Below, one piece after another: positions 1-9,161 of a stretch of DNA of 36,584 nt. A program made the position numbers and the translations under genes. The stretch's first letter is position 1; every line of letters starts with the position of its first letter. The notes under the pieces were generated by a model. It was not told the origin of the DNA. It saw only the letters and a list, made by a program, of their open reading frames with translations, and searched no databases. The DNA comes from Scleroderma bovista. Taxonomy: Eukaryota > Basidiomycota > Agaricomycetes > Boletales > Sclerodermataceae. Location: NCBI GenBank assembly GCA_037178675.1, contig JAYMGJ010000228.1, positions 1 through 36,584 of the forward strand. Direction: 5' to 3'.

Positions 1-357
1 GAACCCACCTCATCCGCAACCCCATCCACAGCTGCAACCCTCCCTCCCAAACCCACCTCTGTCCTACCTGTCTGTGCTGTCTGTCTCAGTCGCGAAAGTC
101 ACAAAGGAAAAGTTACCAATTGCACGGCCATGCACACCTGGGATAAACAGTTCAAAACTTTCTGCACACGCTTCAACTCCTCCCTCATCACCCGTGCAGA
201 CCACCAGTCGGTTTGTGCCAAATGGCAAAGAGAAGAAGGATGCAAAGAGAAACACGCTCACCTCCACGTCTGCTCTGGCTGCGGAACCACCAGCCATGGT
301 GCTTGCAACTGCCCTCGAGCTCAGAAAGCGCCACCCTCTAACCCCCTACATACTTGA
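1..357 (+). CDS. Gag-like ORF1 C-terminus of the DIRS/Ngaro element (5' partial)
   Basis: Frame 1 is open from the first base to a TGA at 355-357. It encodes two cysteine/histidine clusters. The first starts CAVC near residue 25 and runs through a His to NC. The second reads CSGCGTTSHGACNC near residues 95-108, a zinc-knuckle spacing. A tryptophan and basic residues lie between them, including CAKWQREEGC. This matches the C-terminus of ORF1 in fungal DIRS/Ngaro elements, where the fingers are thought to bind element RNA. The N-terminus is off-window. The frame overlaps the start of the RT frame by about 60 bases. Confidence 0.65.
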   Translation, partial: EPTSSATPSTAATLPPKPTSVLPVCAVCLSRESHKGKVTNCTAMHTWDKQFKTFCTRFNSSLITRADHQSVCAKWQREEGCKEKHAHLHVCSGCGTTSHGACNCPRAQKAPPSNPLHT

Positions 358-2154
358 GGCCTGGCAACAAGAACTTACAGAAGCGGGCCTACTGCCTCGC
401 TTCCCCACTATCTTACCGGGTTTAACTAATGGTTTTGTAATCAAATTCCCCCCCATTTCTCGCACACAGTCCCCCCCCAATAGTAGCTCCGTCTTCATGT
501 ATGCAACTGACTTTAATACCATCATCTGTAAGGAACTTGACAAAGGACGGTACATAGGACCCTTCCCCCTCCATTTAATTGCACAAGCATTAGGACCCTT
601 TCAATCCTCCCCTCTTTCTATCATACCTAAACAAGGACATCCTGGGAAATTTCGTGTCATACAGAATTTTTTGTTCCCTATTAACCCCTGCCCTCTTTTC
701 CCTAACCCCTCTATCAATCAACACATAGCAGCCAAGGATTTCCCCACTACCTGGGGCAAATTCTCTGTCGTCTATGACCTCATTGCTCGCCTCCCCCCAG
801 GTTCAGAAGCTGCCACAAGGGATATAGCCAAAGCCTACCGAACCATTCCTCTTCACCCATCACAATGGCCAGCTGGAGTCGTAAAAATATCAGACACACA
901 TGGATGCATCGACACCAATCTAGCATTTGGCTCCACCCCAGCAGCAGGCGCCTACGGCCTCATGGCAGACGCATGCTGCGAAATATTAAGGTACCACGGC
1001 ATCGGCCCTATGGACAAATGGGTAGATGACCATATTTCTTCCGCATCCGCCTCGAACACCTCGAAACATACAACAAAGAACGCCTCCACTGGCATCAAGA
1101 CATCCAATCCATTTCCCCCACCCCTCTCCTTTCTGGTGGATGCCTATGGTTCCAAGGACAACGCCGCAGTGACTCCACCTCAGACGAATTTAACGAAGAC
1201 TGCAGCCGTCCGCTGACCAACCTGACTGCGCACTCCCCCCGATCAGAACACGACGCACTTTTCACGTACAGCATGTGTGACATAGACACCATATCGGACC
1301 GGCTTGGCATCCCCTGGGAACTGTCCAAAGACCAACCATTCAGCACATCCACCATTTACATAGGCTTCGAATGGAATTTGGAAACGCTAACAGTCTCCTT
1401 AAGCCCCCCCAAAGTCACTAAGTACCTTGGAGCCATCTCTGACTGGCTCAAACGTGACAGACACGTCCTCCAAGACGTCCAAAGCCTGTATGGCAAATTA
1501 CTACACACCTGTGCAGTAATTCCCCAGGGTGGAGCATACCTAACCGGTCTCGAGCGAATGATCAAAGTCTGTACACCCAAGCCTTTCCTCCCACACCGCC
1601 CTGAAAAAACAATTGCAAACGACCTCCTGTGGTGGACGCACATTTTAACCTCCAACCTGGCCTCGAGACCCATCCGCAGTCCCCCCTCCCATGTCAACAT
1701 TGCAGCCTTCTCAGATGCTAGTTCCTCTTATGGTGTTGGCATCGTCATCGGGAACCGCTGGCATGCATGGCGCCTCCACCCCCAGTGGCAAACCCTTGGA
1801 GGCAAGCGAGACATCAGCTGGGCTGAAGCCATCGGCCTCAAACTACTCGTCTACACAGTCGCCACCCTCAAACTCCCCCACTCCGCTTTTACCCTTTTTG
1901 GCGACAACATTGGAGTCATTGAAGGCTGGCGCAATGGGCGCCACTGCAACCCCCCCGCCAACGAAGTCTTCAAGCGCATCCACCATTTCATACAATCCCT
2001 CCCTCGGCAATTTGACTTCTGCACTAAGTACGTACCGAGGGAAGACAACCCAGCAGATGACCCTTCCAGGGGCATCCTCGGCGACCTCGACTGCATCCTC
2101 CCTGATGTTCCCATTCCCACAACAATCCAGAACCTCCTCTTCGACCCCTTCTGA
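296..2154 (+). pseudogene. Reverse transcriptase-RNase H of the DIRS/Ngaro element, one frameshift
   Basis: The RT carries GKFRVIQNF (about 651-680), the catalytic-Asp segment ATRDIAKAYRTIPLHP (about 811-860) and the box KWVDDH (about 1015-1035). Just after VDD the frame breaks. Codons switch from frame 2 to frame 1 near 1031-1037, consistent with one T lost from a short T run, and coding resumes as FFRIRLEHLE. RNase H follows: FSDASSSYG (Asp), SWAEAIG (Glu), GDNIG (Asp) and DNPADDPSRG (Asp), so the acidic set is intact. The stop is TGA at 2152-2154. The ATG at 296 is my start choice; the frame is open further upstream and could instead be reached from ORF1 by overlap. Confidence 0.78.
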
Positions 2155-2372
2155 TGGTGGAACGCCCCCTGGAGCCGTTTCCCCCACCTACCACTCCCTA
2201 ACCCCTCCAAAGTAACAAACCACATTTCCCAAACCAGCATGTCTGCCCTTTCCCACCGCTTCGCGTCCCCCCCCTCGCTTTCTCCCACTCAACCATCAGC
2301 GAAACCACTCCCCTACCGCCCCGATCTCACCCCGGTACCCTCCCCACTCCGTCCTCACTGCATAGCTAGGGA

Positions 2373-3443
2373 ATGCCTGCTACGCTGGACCCGTACACCC
2401 CCGGAACTGGGACACCGCATCCCATCCTATCAGACACCAATTTCAACCGCATCCTCAATGTCATTGACGCCTCCTGGAGCGAGAACACCAAAGCCACCTA
2501 TGGCGCCGGCCTACTAGTTTCTCATGTCTTTTGTGATTCTCGTAATGTACCAGAAATAGAGAGATGCCCAGTTTCCCAACCCCTACTCCTCTCCTTTTTA
2601 TCTACTTGCGCAGGAACATACTCGGGTAACACCCTATCAAACTACACAGCAGGCCTCCGTGCATGGCACATGCTGCATGGCCGCCCCTGGCTAATAGATA
2701 CAGACACCTTAAAAGCAACCATCGAAGGTGCTTCCCACCTCGCCCCCTCATCTTCCAAATGCCCCCAGTGTGCTCCTTTCACACCAGAAATTATTGGCAT
2801 TTTCAAGTCCCAACTCAATCCAAATGACCCACTTGATGCAGCAGTTGTTGCCTGCATCACCACCTGCTTCTGGTGCATTGCCAGACTAGGCGAATTCACA
2901 GTGCCCAGCATCAACGTGTTCGATCCCACCAAACACATCACGAGATCGGGCTTGTCACTAATAAAAGACCGAAACAACCTAACCGTTTATAAATTTGAAC
3001 TCCCCTGGACCAAAACCTCCAGATCCTCTGGGCAAGGCGAATTGGTCCAATGTGCCAAACAAGACAGACCTGCTGACCCTGTGGCAGCGCTCGAAAATCA
3101 CCTCCAAATCAACGCCGTCAGACCAAATGAACACCTGTTCACATGGACTCACCCCAGTGGCACGCACCGCCCTCTAAGCAAAAGAGAACTCACCAATAGA
3201 ATCAACAAACTCGCTGACAGCATCAACGCGCCCAACCTAAAAGGCCACAGCCTCCACATCGGAGGAACTCTAGAATACCTTTTACGCGGCATACCTTTTG
3301 ATGTCATTCAAGCCCAAGGATGCTGGGCAGGGAACGCGTTCACCCTGTACCTCAGGAAACATGCTACAATCCTCGCACCCTACTTACAGTCTTCACCAAT
3401 TTTAGAACCCTTTACTAGATACACACAACCCCCAGTACGATAG
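2373..3443 (+). CDS. Tyrosine recombinase of the DIRS/Ngaro element, probably inactive
   Basis: This intact 356-codon frame replaces the DDE integrase in DIRS-order elements and would integrate a circular DNA intermediate. The first catalytic Arg is seen in ARLGEFTVP (AGA at 2883-2885). The second box is GHSLHIGGTLEYLL, where the family has H-x-x-R; the Arg position is His (CAC at 3255-3257). GCW at 3318-3326 occupies a position that is usually GRW. The nucleophile is the Tyr of LYLRKH (TAC at 3348-3350). Both substitutions fit single CpG transitions (CGC to CAC, CGC to TGC). Loss of the H-x-x-R arginine should abolish strand transfer. The frame is otherwise uninterrupted, which suggests recent inactivation. 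Confidence 0.8.
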   Translation: MPATLDPYTPGTGTPHPILSDTNFNRILNVIDASWSENTKATYGAGLLVSHVFCDSRNVPEIERCPVSQPLLLSFLSTCAGTYSGNTLSNYTAGLRAWHMLHGRPWLIDTDTLKATIEGASHLAPSSSKCPQCAPFTPEIIGIFKSQLNPNDPLDAAVVACITTCFWCIARLGEFTVPSINVFDPTKHITRSGLSLIKDRNNLTVYKFELPWTKTSRSSGQGELVQCAKQDRPADPVAALENHLQINAVRPNEHLFTWTHPSGTHRPLSKRELTNRINKLADSINAPNLKGHSLHIGGTLEYLLRGIPFDVIQAQGCWAGNAFTLYLRKHATILAPYLQSSPILEPFTRYTQPPVR

Positions 3444-3527
3444 TTTTCTTTCTTCCACGTCCGAGCTCCTTTGCGCCCCCAGGATAACCATCTTCGCTGA
3501 TCGTGTCGCCTGCTCCTTCAGTCAGGG

Positions 3528-3689
3528 CACAGCTCAGCCTTTCCCTGTGGGCTCGTTTCGGGCCAGAAGCCCTCAGGGCTTCACCCAACCCCCTTTCGTA
3601 CCATTCCCCCCTGTACCTACGTACATCCATTCAACCATTCATTACATCGCTATCCACCTCCCATCAGCTGAGCGCCCTGAGGCGTAGAT
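3528..3689 (+). repeat. Split direct repeat B1 of the DIRS/Ngaro element
   Basis: These 162 bases recur at 3991-4152 with a constant offset of 463 and no gaps. I count four mismatches, all transitions and mostly at CpG (for example CTGTGGG against CTGCGGG, and GCCAGAAG against GCCGGAAG). The copy starts about 85 bases after the recombinase stop, as expected for B1 in Ngaro-type elements. Confidence 0.85.
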
Positions 3690-3990
3690 GGTTTTCTAAG
3701 CTAGCTGAGTAACGAAGCGGCATAGAATTTAGTCTACGCATTAGATAAGCGAAGCGTTGCGCCTTTCTTTCCTGCTCGTTGCACACCACAAGACCAAAAG
3801 GCTGCGGCCCCCACCGTTCAACAAGCTCAGACTTTCTTTCGCACCCACTGCACCACTCCCTCTCTCAGGCCCTCGCGGGAGCCCCTCACGTCCTTCCGCC
3901 CACCCCCCCCTTTTGTCTCCCGCTCAATGTGTCCCGCTCATCTCCGGTGGATCGGTTACAGCTGACCTGCTCGGTGTCCCAGCCCACCCT
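3690..3990 (+). repeat. Block between the B repeats, candidate A2
   Basis: This 301-bp non-coding block separates B1 and B2. In Ngaro elements this position holds A2, a copy of the A1 repeat at the element's left end. A1 is outside the window, so the assignment rests on position alone. It includes a run rich in GAAGCG motifs (about 3714-3760). No credible coding frame is seen. Confidence 0.6.
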
Positions 3991-4152
3991 CACAGCTCAG
4001 CTTTTCCCTGCGGGCTCGTTTCGGGCCGGAAGCCCTCAGGGCTTCGCCCAACCCCCTTTCGTACCATTCCCCCCTGTACCTACGTACATCCATTCAACCA
4101 TTCATTACATCGCTATCCACCTCCCATCAGCTGAGCGCCCTGAGGCGTAGAT
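3991..4152 (+). repeat. Split direct repeat B2, right end of the DIRS/Ngaro element
   Basis: Second copy of the 162-bp repeat. Its last shared bases (GCGTAGAT, ending 4152) abut a gypsy gag reading frame on the other strand, so this is taken as the element's right terminus. Confidence 0.82.
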
Positions 4153-4824
4153 ACCACGTAATGTGGTGAGCATCCTTCATCTGGAGATGCTTGAGCTGAT
4201 GTTCAGCATCAGCGATGGGGTCATGAGGGCCAAAGGTGCTTTGTAGCTCAGCCATGAAGTGGACCCAGCTATCCATCCAGTGTGGGCAGTCAGCCTGATC
4301 ACCGGAGTTGAGTAGATCCCATTTGAACTATTCCAAGGTCATACCTTTCAAATAGGATTGGGCAAGGGTTACCTTAGCCCTATCCAGGCTGAACACCTTG
4401 GCACGATCCTGAAAGCAGAGTTTGCACTGGACCAAGAAGGTTTGAGCTTTTTGGGGTCTGTGCCATTGAAAGTGTCCAGTTCATGGACTTTGGCATGGGA
4501 TGAAGAGGAATTGTTAATCCGGCAGGAAGAGTGGGAGAGGTGGTTGATGGCGATGGCGAGGTTCTGGAAGACAGCTAGACCAGGGTCTAGTTCCTCTGGG
4601 GCGTCAATGAAGTCATTATTGTCATTATTGTCGCCATCTCTGGGGTTGTCTGGATCATCTCTGGGACCATCCTCTGGGCTGAACCATTGGAATTGACCAA
4701 GTTCATGATGCTCCAGAGTGGAGTCGTGATGGTAGCCTTCACTAGGAACAGATCCACGGTGACCAGGGTCTGCAGAATCACAAAGGCTCTGAGATGCAGC
4801 ATCACAATGCAGAGTCATTGACAC
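4153..4824 (-). pseudogene. Ty3/gypsy Gag N-terminal relic (Gypsy-A)
   Basis: Reading leftward from an ATG at 4824, the product has an acidic Asp/Asn-rich stretch (DGDNNDNNDF), a Ser-rich segment and DTFNGTDPKKLK. After a one-base frameshift near 4438-4445 come FLVQCKLCFQDR, AQSYLKGMTLE and WMDSWVHFMAELQSTFGPHDP. This is the retrotransposon gag domain common in basidiomycete gypsy elements. A TAG replaces the expected Trp of LEWF. The frame ends abruptly at 4153, where the DIRS/Ngaro element is inserted; the rest would lie left of the window. It belongs with the LTR at 4971-5579. Confidence 0.78.
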
Positions 4825-4970
4825 TACTGTGCTTCAAGCTGTGAAGCTCCTAAATTGGCTTACCAAAGCTGGAGGTTGCCTATGGTTAGACAGGGCTTGT
4901 AAGAAAACTAAACAGGATATGCATACAAGGTTTGGGACAGTGAACCCACACAAGTGTGAGTCTGAAATAC
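4825..4970 (-). other. Gypsy-A leader between LTR and gag
   Basis: About 146 bases lie between the 3' edge of the minus-strand LTR and the gag ATG. A primer-binding site should be just inside the LTR (about 4950-4970), but I cannot match it to a particular tRNA. No other signal is seen. Confidence 0.5.
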
Positions 4971-5579
4971 TGTGAAGTCCAGGTCTACTCCAGTAGGGGG
5001 TCCAGTCAAGTCTGGATGAACACGGACAAAGTAAGAGGGCAGAGAGCTGGACAAGGGATTAGTCCGGCTGGAGTTGGTGACCACTTGGATTTAATGACTA
5101 AGGATATGAGTGTTGGTCCCTTGTGTAGGTTCCAGTCAAGAGGAGACAGGAGTAGTAACTTTGGTTGATTTCAGTCTAAGGAGTACAGGATAACCTACAG
5201 CGTACTTATACTAAATGAAAACTAGGGACAAGTATATATAGTGACAAGTAAACAGCCTAAAGGCAGACAAGGGATAACCAGAGAAAGTGCTAGGTCAGAC
5301 CTGATGAAAATAAAGTCAGGTCTGGGTAAAATAAATTAGGTCCAGTGAAAATGATACAAGGTGCAGGACATATCAAGAACATGGAGAACTCACGACCAAG
5401 CAGGGTTGACAGGGAAGTGTAGTAAAGACTGGATGTAGACTAGGCCAAGGGTCATAGTTAGTGGAGACATATCTGTGCGACTGTGACTGGAATAACTGAG
5501 AATGACCAGAGTTGAGCTATAGGGCTGCAATGCGACTGGAGTAACCGGATGAGATCCAGAGTTGGTCATGGTCATAACA
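4971..5579 (-). repeat. Gypsy-A 5' LTR
   Basis: This 609-bp LTR reads TGTTATGACCATGACC on the minus strand and ends ACTTCACA, so it has TG...CA termini. It is homologous along its length to the plus-strand LTR at 6129-6764, sharing blocks such as ACTCTGGTCATTCTCAGTTA and ACCCTTGGCCTAGTCTACAT in diverged form. Gag follows in the proper orientation, so it is a 5' LTR. The opposite partner is outside the window. The outer flank at 5580-5584 is GGTAG; no matching duplication can be checked. Confidence 0.8.
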
Positions 5580-5913
5580 GGTAGGGTTCCTATGCTTGTC
5601 TGCTTGTAGCTTTATAGAGCATTTTGCCTTCTCTGAGGCTTTTTATTAAATATGGCAGTAAAGTCCTTAGCCACTGAGGCTGTCATTGCAACTGACTCTA
5701 CACCCATGCAAGGGGAATAACTCTGGATAATTCCAAACAGGGAATCAGTAGTAACCTCTGAGACTATGTTGTTCCAGACAAACTGGGCAATTTTGATTCA
5801 TTTAGCCCATTTGCTTTGATGATCATTGACATAAGTATGGAGGTACTGATTAATTTTGTGATTCAACTGCTCCATTTGTCCATCAGTTTGAGGGTGCAAA
5901 GCAGTGGACATTT
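5580..5913 (-). pseudogene. Ty3/gypsy integrase relic (Gypsy-B)
   Basis: On the minus strand this reads STALHPQTDGQMEQLNHKIN, then WAK-stop-IKIAQFVWNN (a Trp turned into TGA), then KDFTAIFNKKPQRRQNAL and a stop. The HPQTDGQ-E stretch is the hallmark of the gypsy integrase core around its catalytic Glu. Only this core end survives. It is cut on the right by the Copia-A1 3' LTR and on the left by the Gypsy-A LTR, so it predates Copia-A1 and probably Gypsy-A. Whether it is the same family as Gypsy-A cannot be told. Confidence 0.72.
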
Positions 5914-6128
5914 TGTTCAGATAATCCACAAAAGAGCACACTTGTGCCCAGTGTCAGAGACTGAAGAGAAAAGACTTTGGGCATGAAATTTTCAATTATA
6001 CAAACAAAGCAAACAAGGGAAAACAGTGTAACACAAAAGTCATAGATCATCTGATCAACCTGGAAAGGAAACAGCTGAAGTAATCACTGGAAATGTGCCA
6101 CACAACACAACAAGAGGTGTACAAACAC
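5914..6128 (-). repeat. Copia-A1 3' LTR, main piece
   Basis: Homologous to the Copia-A LTRs at 7607-7885, 11107-11385 and 15825-16051. Its first bases (minus-strand 5' end) lie at 6765-6781, displaced by the solo LTR at 6129-6764. Like the Copia-A2 3' LTR it carries only one copy of the internal CAGTGTCAGAGACTGAAG block. Confidence 0.8.
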
Positions 6129-6764
6129 TGTTATGACCATGTCCAACTCCGGACCATATCGGGTTACTCCGGTCACATCGCAGTCCTACAGCTCAACTCT
6201 GGTCGTTCTCAGTTACTCCAGTCACGGTCGCGCAGATAACCTTCCACTAACTACGACCCTTGGTCTATACTCCATTCGCTCTTACTACACCTCGCCATCT
6301 ACCCTGCCTTGACGTGAGTTCTCCGTGAACTCGATGTATCCTATACCTTGTAGCATTTTCACCGGACCTGATTTATTTTACACGGACCTGACTTTATTTT
6401 CACCGGACCTGACCTAGTCCTAACTCTGGTCATCCCTTGTCCGCTATTAGGTTGTTTACTTGTCACCGTATGTACTCGACCCTAGTTTCTACTTAGTATA
6501 AGTACCCTCTAGTTTACCTTGTACAAACTCAGTCTGAAATCAACTATAGTCACTACTCCTGTCCCTGTCTCTGTCTCCGTTTCCGTCATCGTCACCCTGA
6601 CCGGAACCTACACAAGGGATCAACGCACTTCGTCCTTGTCGTTGAATCCAAGCGGTCACCAACTCCGGCCGGACTATCCCTTGTCCAGCCCTCTGCCCTC
6701 CTCCTTCGCCCGCCTTCGTCTGGACTTGACCGGACCCCCTACTGGAGTAGACTCAGACTTGACA
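6129..6764 (+). mobile_element. Gypsy-type solo LTR inside the Copia-A1 3' LTR
   Basis: A 636-bp solo LTR beginning TGTTATGACC and ending AGACTTGACA, flanked by the perfect 5-bp duplication AACAC (6124-6128 and 6765-6769). It is the same family as the LTR at 4971-5579 but in the opposite orientation. No internal region is attached, so it is the product of LTR-LTR recombination. An open frame of about 115 codons inside (6519-6866) is low-complexity and runs past the LTR end; I do not treat it as a gene. A TATAAGTA motif near 6497 may mark the promoter. Confidence 0.88.
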
Positions 6765-7108
6765 AACACACAAAATCAACACCTCCCTGATTATGCATCT
6801 CTGCAAATCACTAACTCCCCCCTGATCCACCAAGTCCCAGCATCTGACAGAACTCCCTCACCTTAGGTGTAGTCAATGGTTTAGTGAGCAGATCAGCAGC
6901 CTGTTGAGTGGTAGGGATGAAGAAAGGTGTGATAGCCTATTCCTGGACCATATCTTGAAGCAAGTAGTAGCAGAGGTCCAGCTACTTCATCCTGCCATGG
7001 TGTTCTAAATTCTTGACCACAGAAATTGCAGATTGGTTATCAATAAACAGAGAGGAGGTGCCAGAAAGGGGAATACCAAGTTCATACATCAGATTGCACA
7101 TCCATTTG

Positions 7109-7281
7109 TTAAAAGTAATGTGACCAGACAAGGAATTGAACCCTAGACCTCCTAGGTCTATACCAGGTGCTCTAACCATTGAGCTATATGGTCAAGGGTA
7201 CATGGCTTACTTGGGGGGGGTTAACCCAAGTACTAGCTTGAGGACTAGTGAGGTGAGGTGCTGAGATTACACCACTCAACA
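7109..7281 (-). mobile_element. tRNA-derived SINE-like insertion, 7-bp TSD
   Basis: A 173-bp insertion interrupts Copia-A1 RNase H, flanked by the direct repeat CCATTTG (7102-7108 and 7282-7288). The uninterrupted Copia-A2 sequence at about 15497-15510 shows the empty site. On the minus strand it holds an 88-bp 5' segment with a hairpin-forming ACTTGGG...CCCAAGT, then a 73-nt tRNA-like module (7121-7193), then CATTACTTTT. The T run could terminate Pol III. A variable-length TSD and Pol III boxes suggest a LINE-mobilised SINE or a retroposed tRNA precursor. A tRNA-like module near the 3' end is unusual for a SINE. Confidence 0.72.
7121..7193 (-). tRNA. tRNA-like pseudogene module inside the SINE-like insert
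   Basis: The 73 nt fold as a cloverleaf. The acceptor GACCATA pairs with TCTGGTC with one mismatch, the D stem is GCTC/GAGC, the anticodon stem CCTGG/CTAGG includes a wobble pair, and the T stem TAGGG/CCTTG includes wobbles. The A box TAGCTCAATGG lies at about 7176-7186 and the B box GGTTCAATTCC at about 7132-7142. The anticodon loop reads TATAGAC, which lacks the universal T33 and would give TAG at 34-36. I therefore regard it as a tRNA-derived module and not a working tRNA gene. Confidence 0.6.
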
Positions 7282-7606
7282 CCATTTGATCTCCTTGCCT
7301 GCCTGGACAGCTGCCATATACTCAGCTTCAGTGGTGGACAGGGCAACAACATTTTGCAGCTTAGAAGATCAGGAAACTGCACCAGTACCCATCTCTTGAC
7401 TACATATCCACCAGTGGAGCTACCAGTATCCTTGCATCCACCATGGTCTGCATCAGAAAACATGATAAAGATCTTGCAAGGGATCAGGGGAATAGGTGAT
7501 AAAGTAGTCAAGGGTACCCTTAATATAGTACAGGAGGTGTTTGACAGTGAGCCAGTGGGTCCAGCAAGGATTGGAGTTGAATATGGCCAATACTCTGACA
7601 GTATAT

Positions 7607-7885
7607 TGTTCAAATAAACCACAAAGGAGGACACTAGTGCCCAGTGTTAGAGACTAAATTGAGAGGATAGCTACAGGATACAGACCTAGTGCCCAGTGTC
7701 AGAGACTGAAGAGAAGAGACTCTGGGCACGAAAATTTCAACTATACAAACAAAGCAAACAATGAGAAACAAAGGAAAACATAAGCCACAAATCATGTGAT
7801 GATCCATGAAAGGAAGGAGCTGAAGTAACCACTAAAAAAGGTGTCCATAAGTACAACAAGAGTGCACAAACACTCAATACCAACA
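7607..7885 (-). mobile_element. Copia-A solo LTR, 5-bp TSD
   Basis: A 279-bp solo LTR, TGTTGGTATTG...TTTGAACA on the minus strand, flanked by perfect TATAT (7602-7606 and 7886-7890). It sits in the RT/RNase H region of Copia-A1, an element of its own family. It has the same length as the Copia-A2 5' LTR and both copies of the 52-bp internal repeat. Confidence 0.92.
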
Positions 7886-9161
7886 TATATGTGATATCTG
7901 GATGAGTGGTGGTGGCAAGATACATCAGAGCACCAATAGCAGAAAGGTATGGATCTAACACATAGTTTCAACTTCCTGAGCATTCTGGGGGCTCTGAGTG
8001 TGAGAGAGACAAAGGCCAGGTTCCATGGGAGTAGAGATGGGCTTACAATCGGCCATACCAAACCTATTGAGGATATCAAGACAATACTGCTTTTGAGACA
8101 GTAGGATAGAGCACTTGGGATGATCCCTGTCAATTTTGATGCCTAAAAGCTGAGTAGTAGGCCTCAGATCATGAATGTTGAAGTGCTGGCTGAGTTGGGC
8201 AATGGAAGACTGGATGACAGGTTCAGATTTCAAGGCTAGGGTCATATCATCAACAAAGACAGGGAGAATGATGGTAACATTGTTCTTGGAGTAGATGTAG
8301 ATGCTGGCATCAGAGTAGGTCTGCCTGAAGTCAAGGGCCTTGAGAACAGAGCACATCTTCTTATTCCAGTGGTTTCTGCCCTGTTTACTGTCATAGATAG
8401 CCTTTTGGAGCAGACACACCTTAGCTTTGGGATCTTCCTCCACAAATCCTTCTGGTTGTGCCATATACACATCACAGTCCATTTCCCCATTAAGGTAGGC
8501 ATGAGACACATCTAGGGAGTGCAAATGGAGGTCCTGGAGTGTAGCAAGGGAAAGGATGACTCAGATAGAGGAGAGGTACATTGTTGGGGCAAAGACCTTG
8601 AGATAATTGAATCCAGGACACTGGTTATACCCCTTGATCACCAATTGAGCCTTATAGTGGTCTATGGAGTCATCTACATTGTGTTGCACCTTAAATACCC
8701 ACTTGAACTGATGACCTTACTCCAAGCAGGCCTAGGAACAAGGGTCCAAGTATCATTGGACTGGTGAGCAGCCAGCTCCTCCAAAGCAGCCAGTCTCCAC
8801 TTTTCTGCATCAGGATAAGTCAGAGCCTCTGAAAATGTGAGTGGCTCATCTGGAAGCAATGCAGACATTGTCAACTCATCATCACTGTCCTCCATCTCAT
8901 CTGGTTCATCCAGCTGCACAGGAGAAAGCTTCCACCACTCTCTAGGCTTTTGTCTATTATGCATAGGCAGTCTGGCACCGATTCCAACAGGACTAGATGG
9001 TTTGGGATGTGGTTCTGAGGAAGGAGTGTGCACAGGCAGGGTTCACAGATGAGATCAGGGGAAGTCTTTGAGTCCATGGCTATTCTAGTGATCAGATTGT
9101 GATGCAGCAGGGCCTTCAGATCAACCAGGTGGTAGTGGGCCAGTCTCCTATGCCACAGATC
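7886..9161 (-). pseudogene. Copia-A1 GAG-pre-integrase remnant fused to reverse transcriptase
   Basis: From 9161 leftward: LWHRRLAHYHL and ICEPCL of the HHCC GAG-pre-integrase domain. Then, at about 9034-9040, a jump into the linker before RT (PHPKPSSPVGIGARLP). The integrase core is missing. The RT frame reads SLDVSHAYLNGEMDCDV, SDASIYIYSKNNV, the catalytic FVDDM near 8262-8276, and MADCKPISTPMEPG. It contains a frameshift near 8695, a stop in the LSSI-stop-VIL segment, and a TAG followed by a one-base loss near 7955. FVDD is intact here although it is mutated in Copia-A2. Confidence 0.82.

Larger units (their letters stand above)
1..4152 (+). mobile_element. DIRS/Ngaro-like tyrosine-recombinase retrotransposon, 5' end outside window
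   Basis: The order is Gag-type zinc fingers, RT, RNase H, tyrosine recombinase, then a direct-repeat pair enclosing a unique block. This is the layout of DIRS-order elements of Ngaro type, whose split direct repeats run A1-ORFs-B1-A2-B2. No methyltransferase frame is seen between RNase H and recombinase, which favours Ngaro over DIRS1/PAT. A1 and the element start lie left of the window. The right end is placed at 4152, where the second B repeat stops and minus-strand gypsy gag begins in mid-domain. The copy is defective: a frameshift follows the RT VDD motif and two arginines of the recombinase are substituted. Family assignment is by motif reading only. Confidence 0.82.
6782..7606 (-). pseudogene. 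Copia-A1 RNase H portion (split by a tRNA-derived insert)
   Basis: From 7606 leftward the frame continues the RT/RNase H of Copia-A: LKCS-type residues are degraded but DADHGGCKDTG and STGGYVV are clear, then STTEAEYMAAVQAGKEIKW. The 173-bp insert (7109-7281) interrupts it exactly there. Left of the insert the reading resumes as MCNLMYELGIPLSG, IDNQSAISVVKN and EHHGRMK, then a TAG stop, and ends near the LVDLLTK-like C-terminus and an AATCAGGGAGG tract before the 3' LTR. The conserved Asp and Glu residues of RNase H are visible, but there are several frameshifts and stops. Confidence 0.78.

Noticed and set aside
6519..6866. Open frame of 115 codons in and beyond a gypsy solo LTR
   Set aside because: Low-complexity Val/Ser composition, crosses the LTR boundary into Copia-A1, and has no homologue in the sister LTR.
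7121..7193. Functional tRNA gene
   Set aside because: It folds well, but the anticodon loop lacks T33 and would read TAG, and it sits in a flanked insertion inside a dead transposon.
7208..7230. G8 run and hairpin as a possible regulatory element
   Set aside because: Part of the 173-bp insertion; no independent support.
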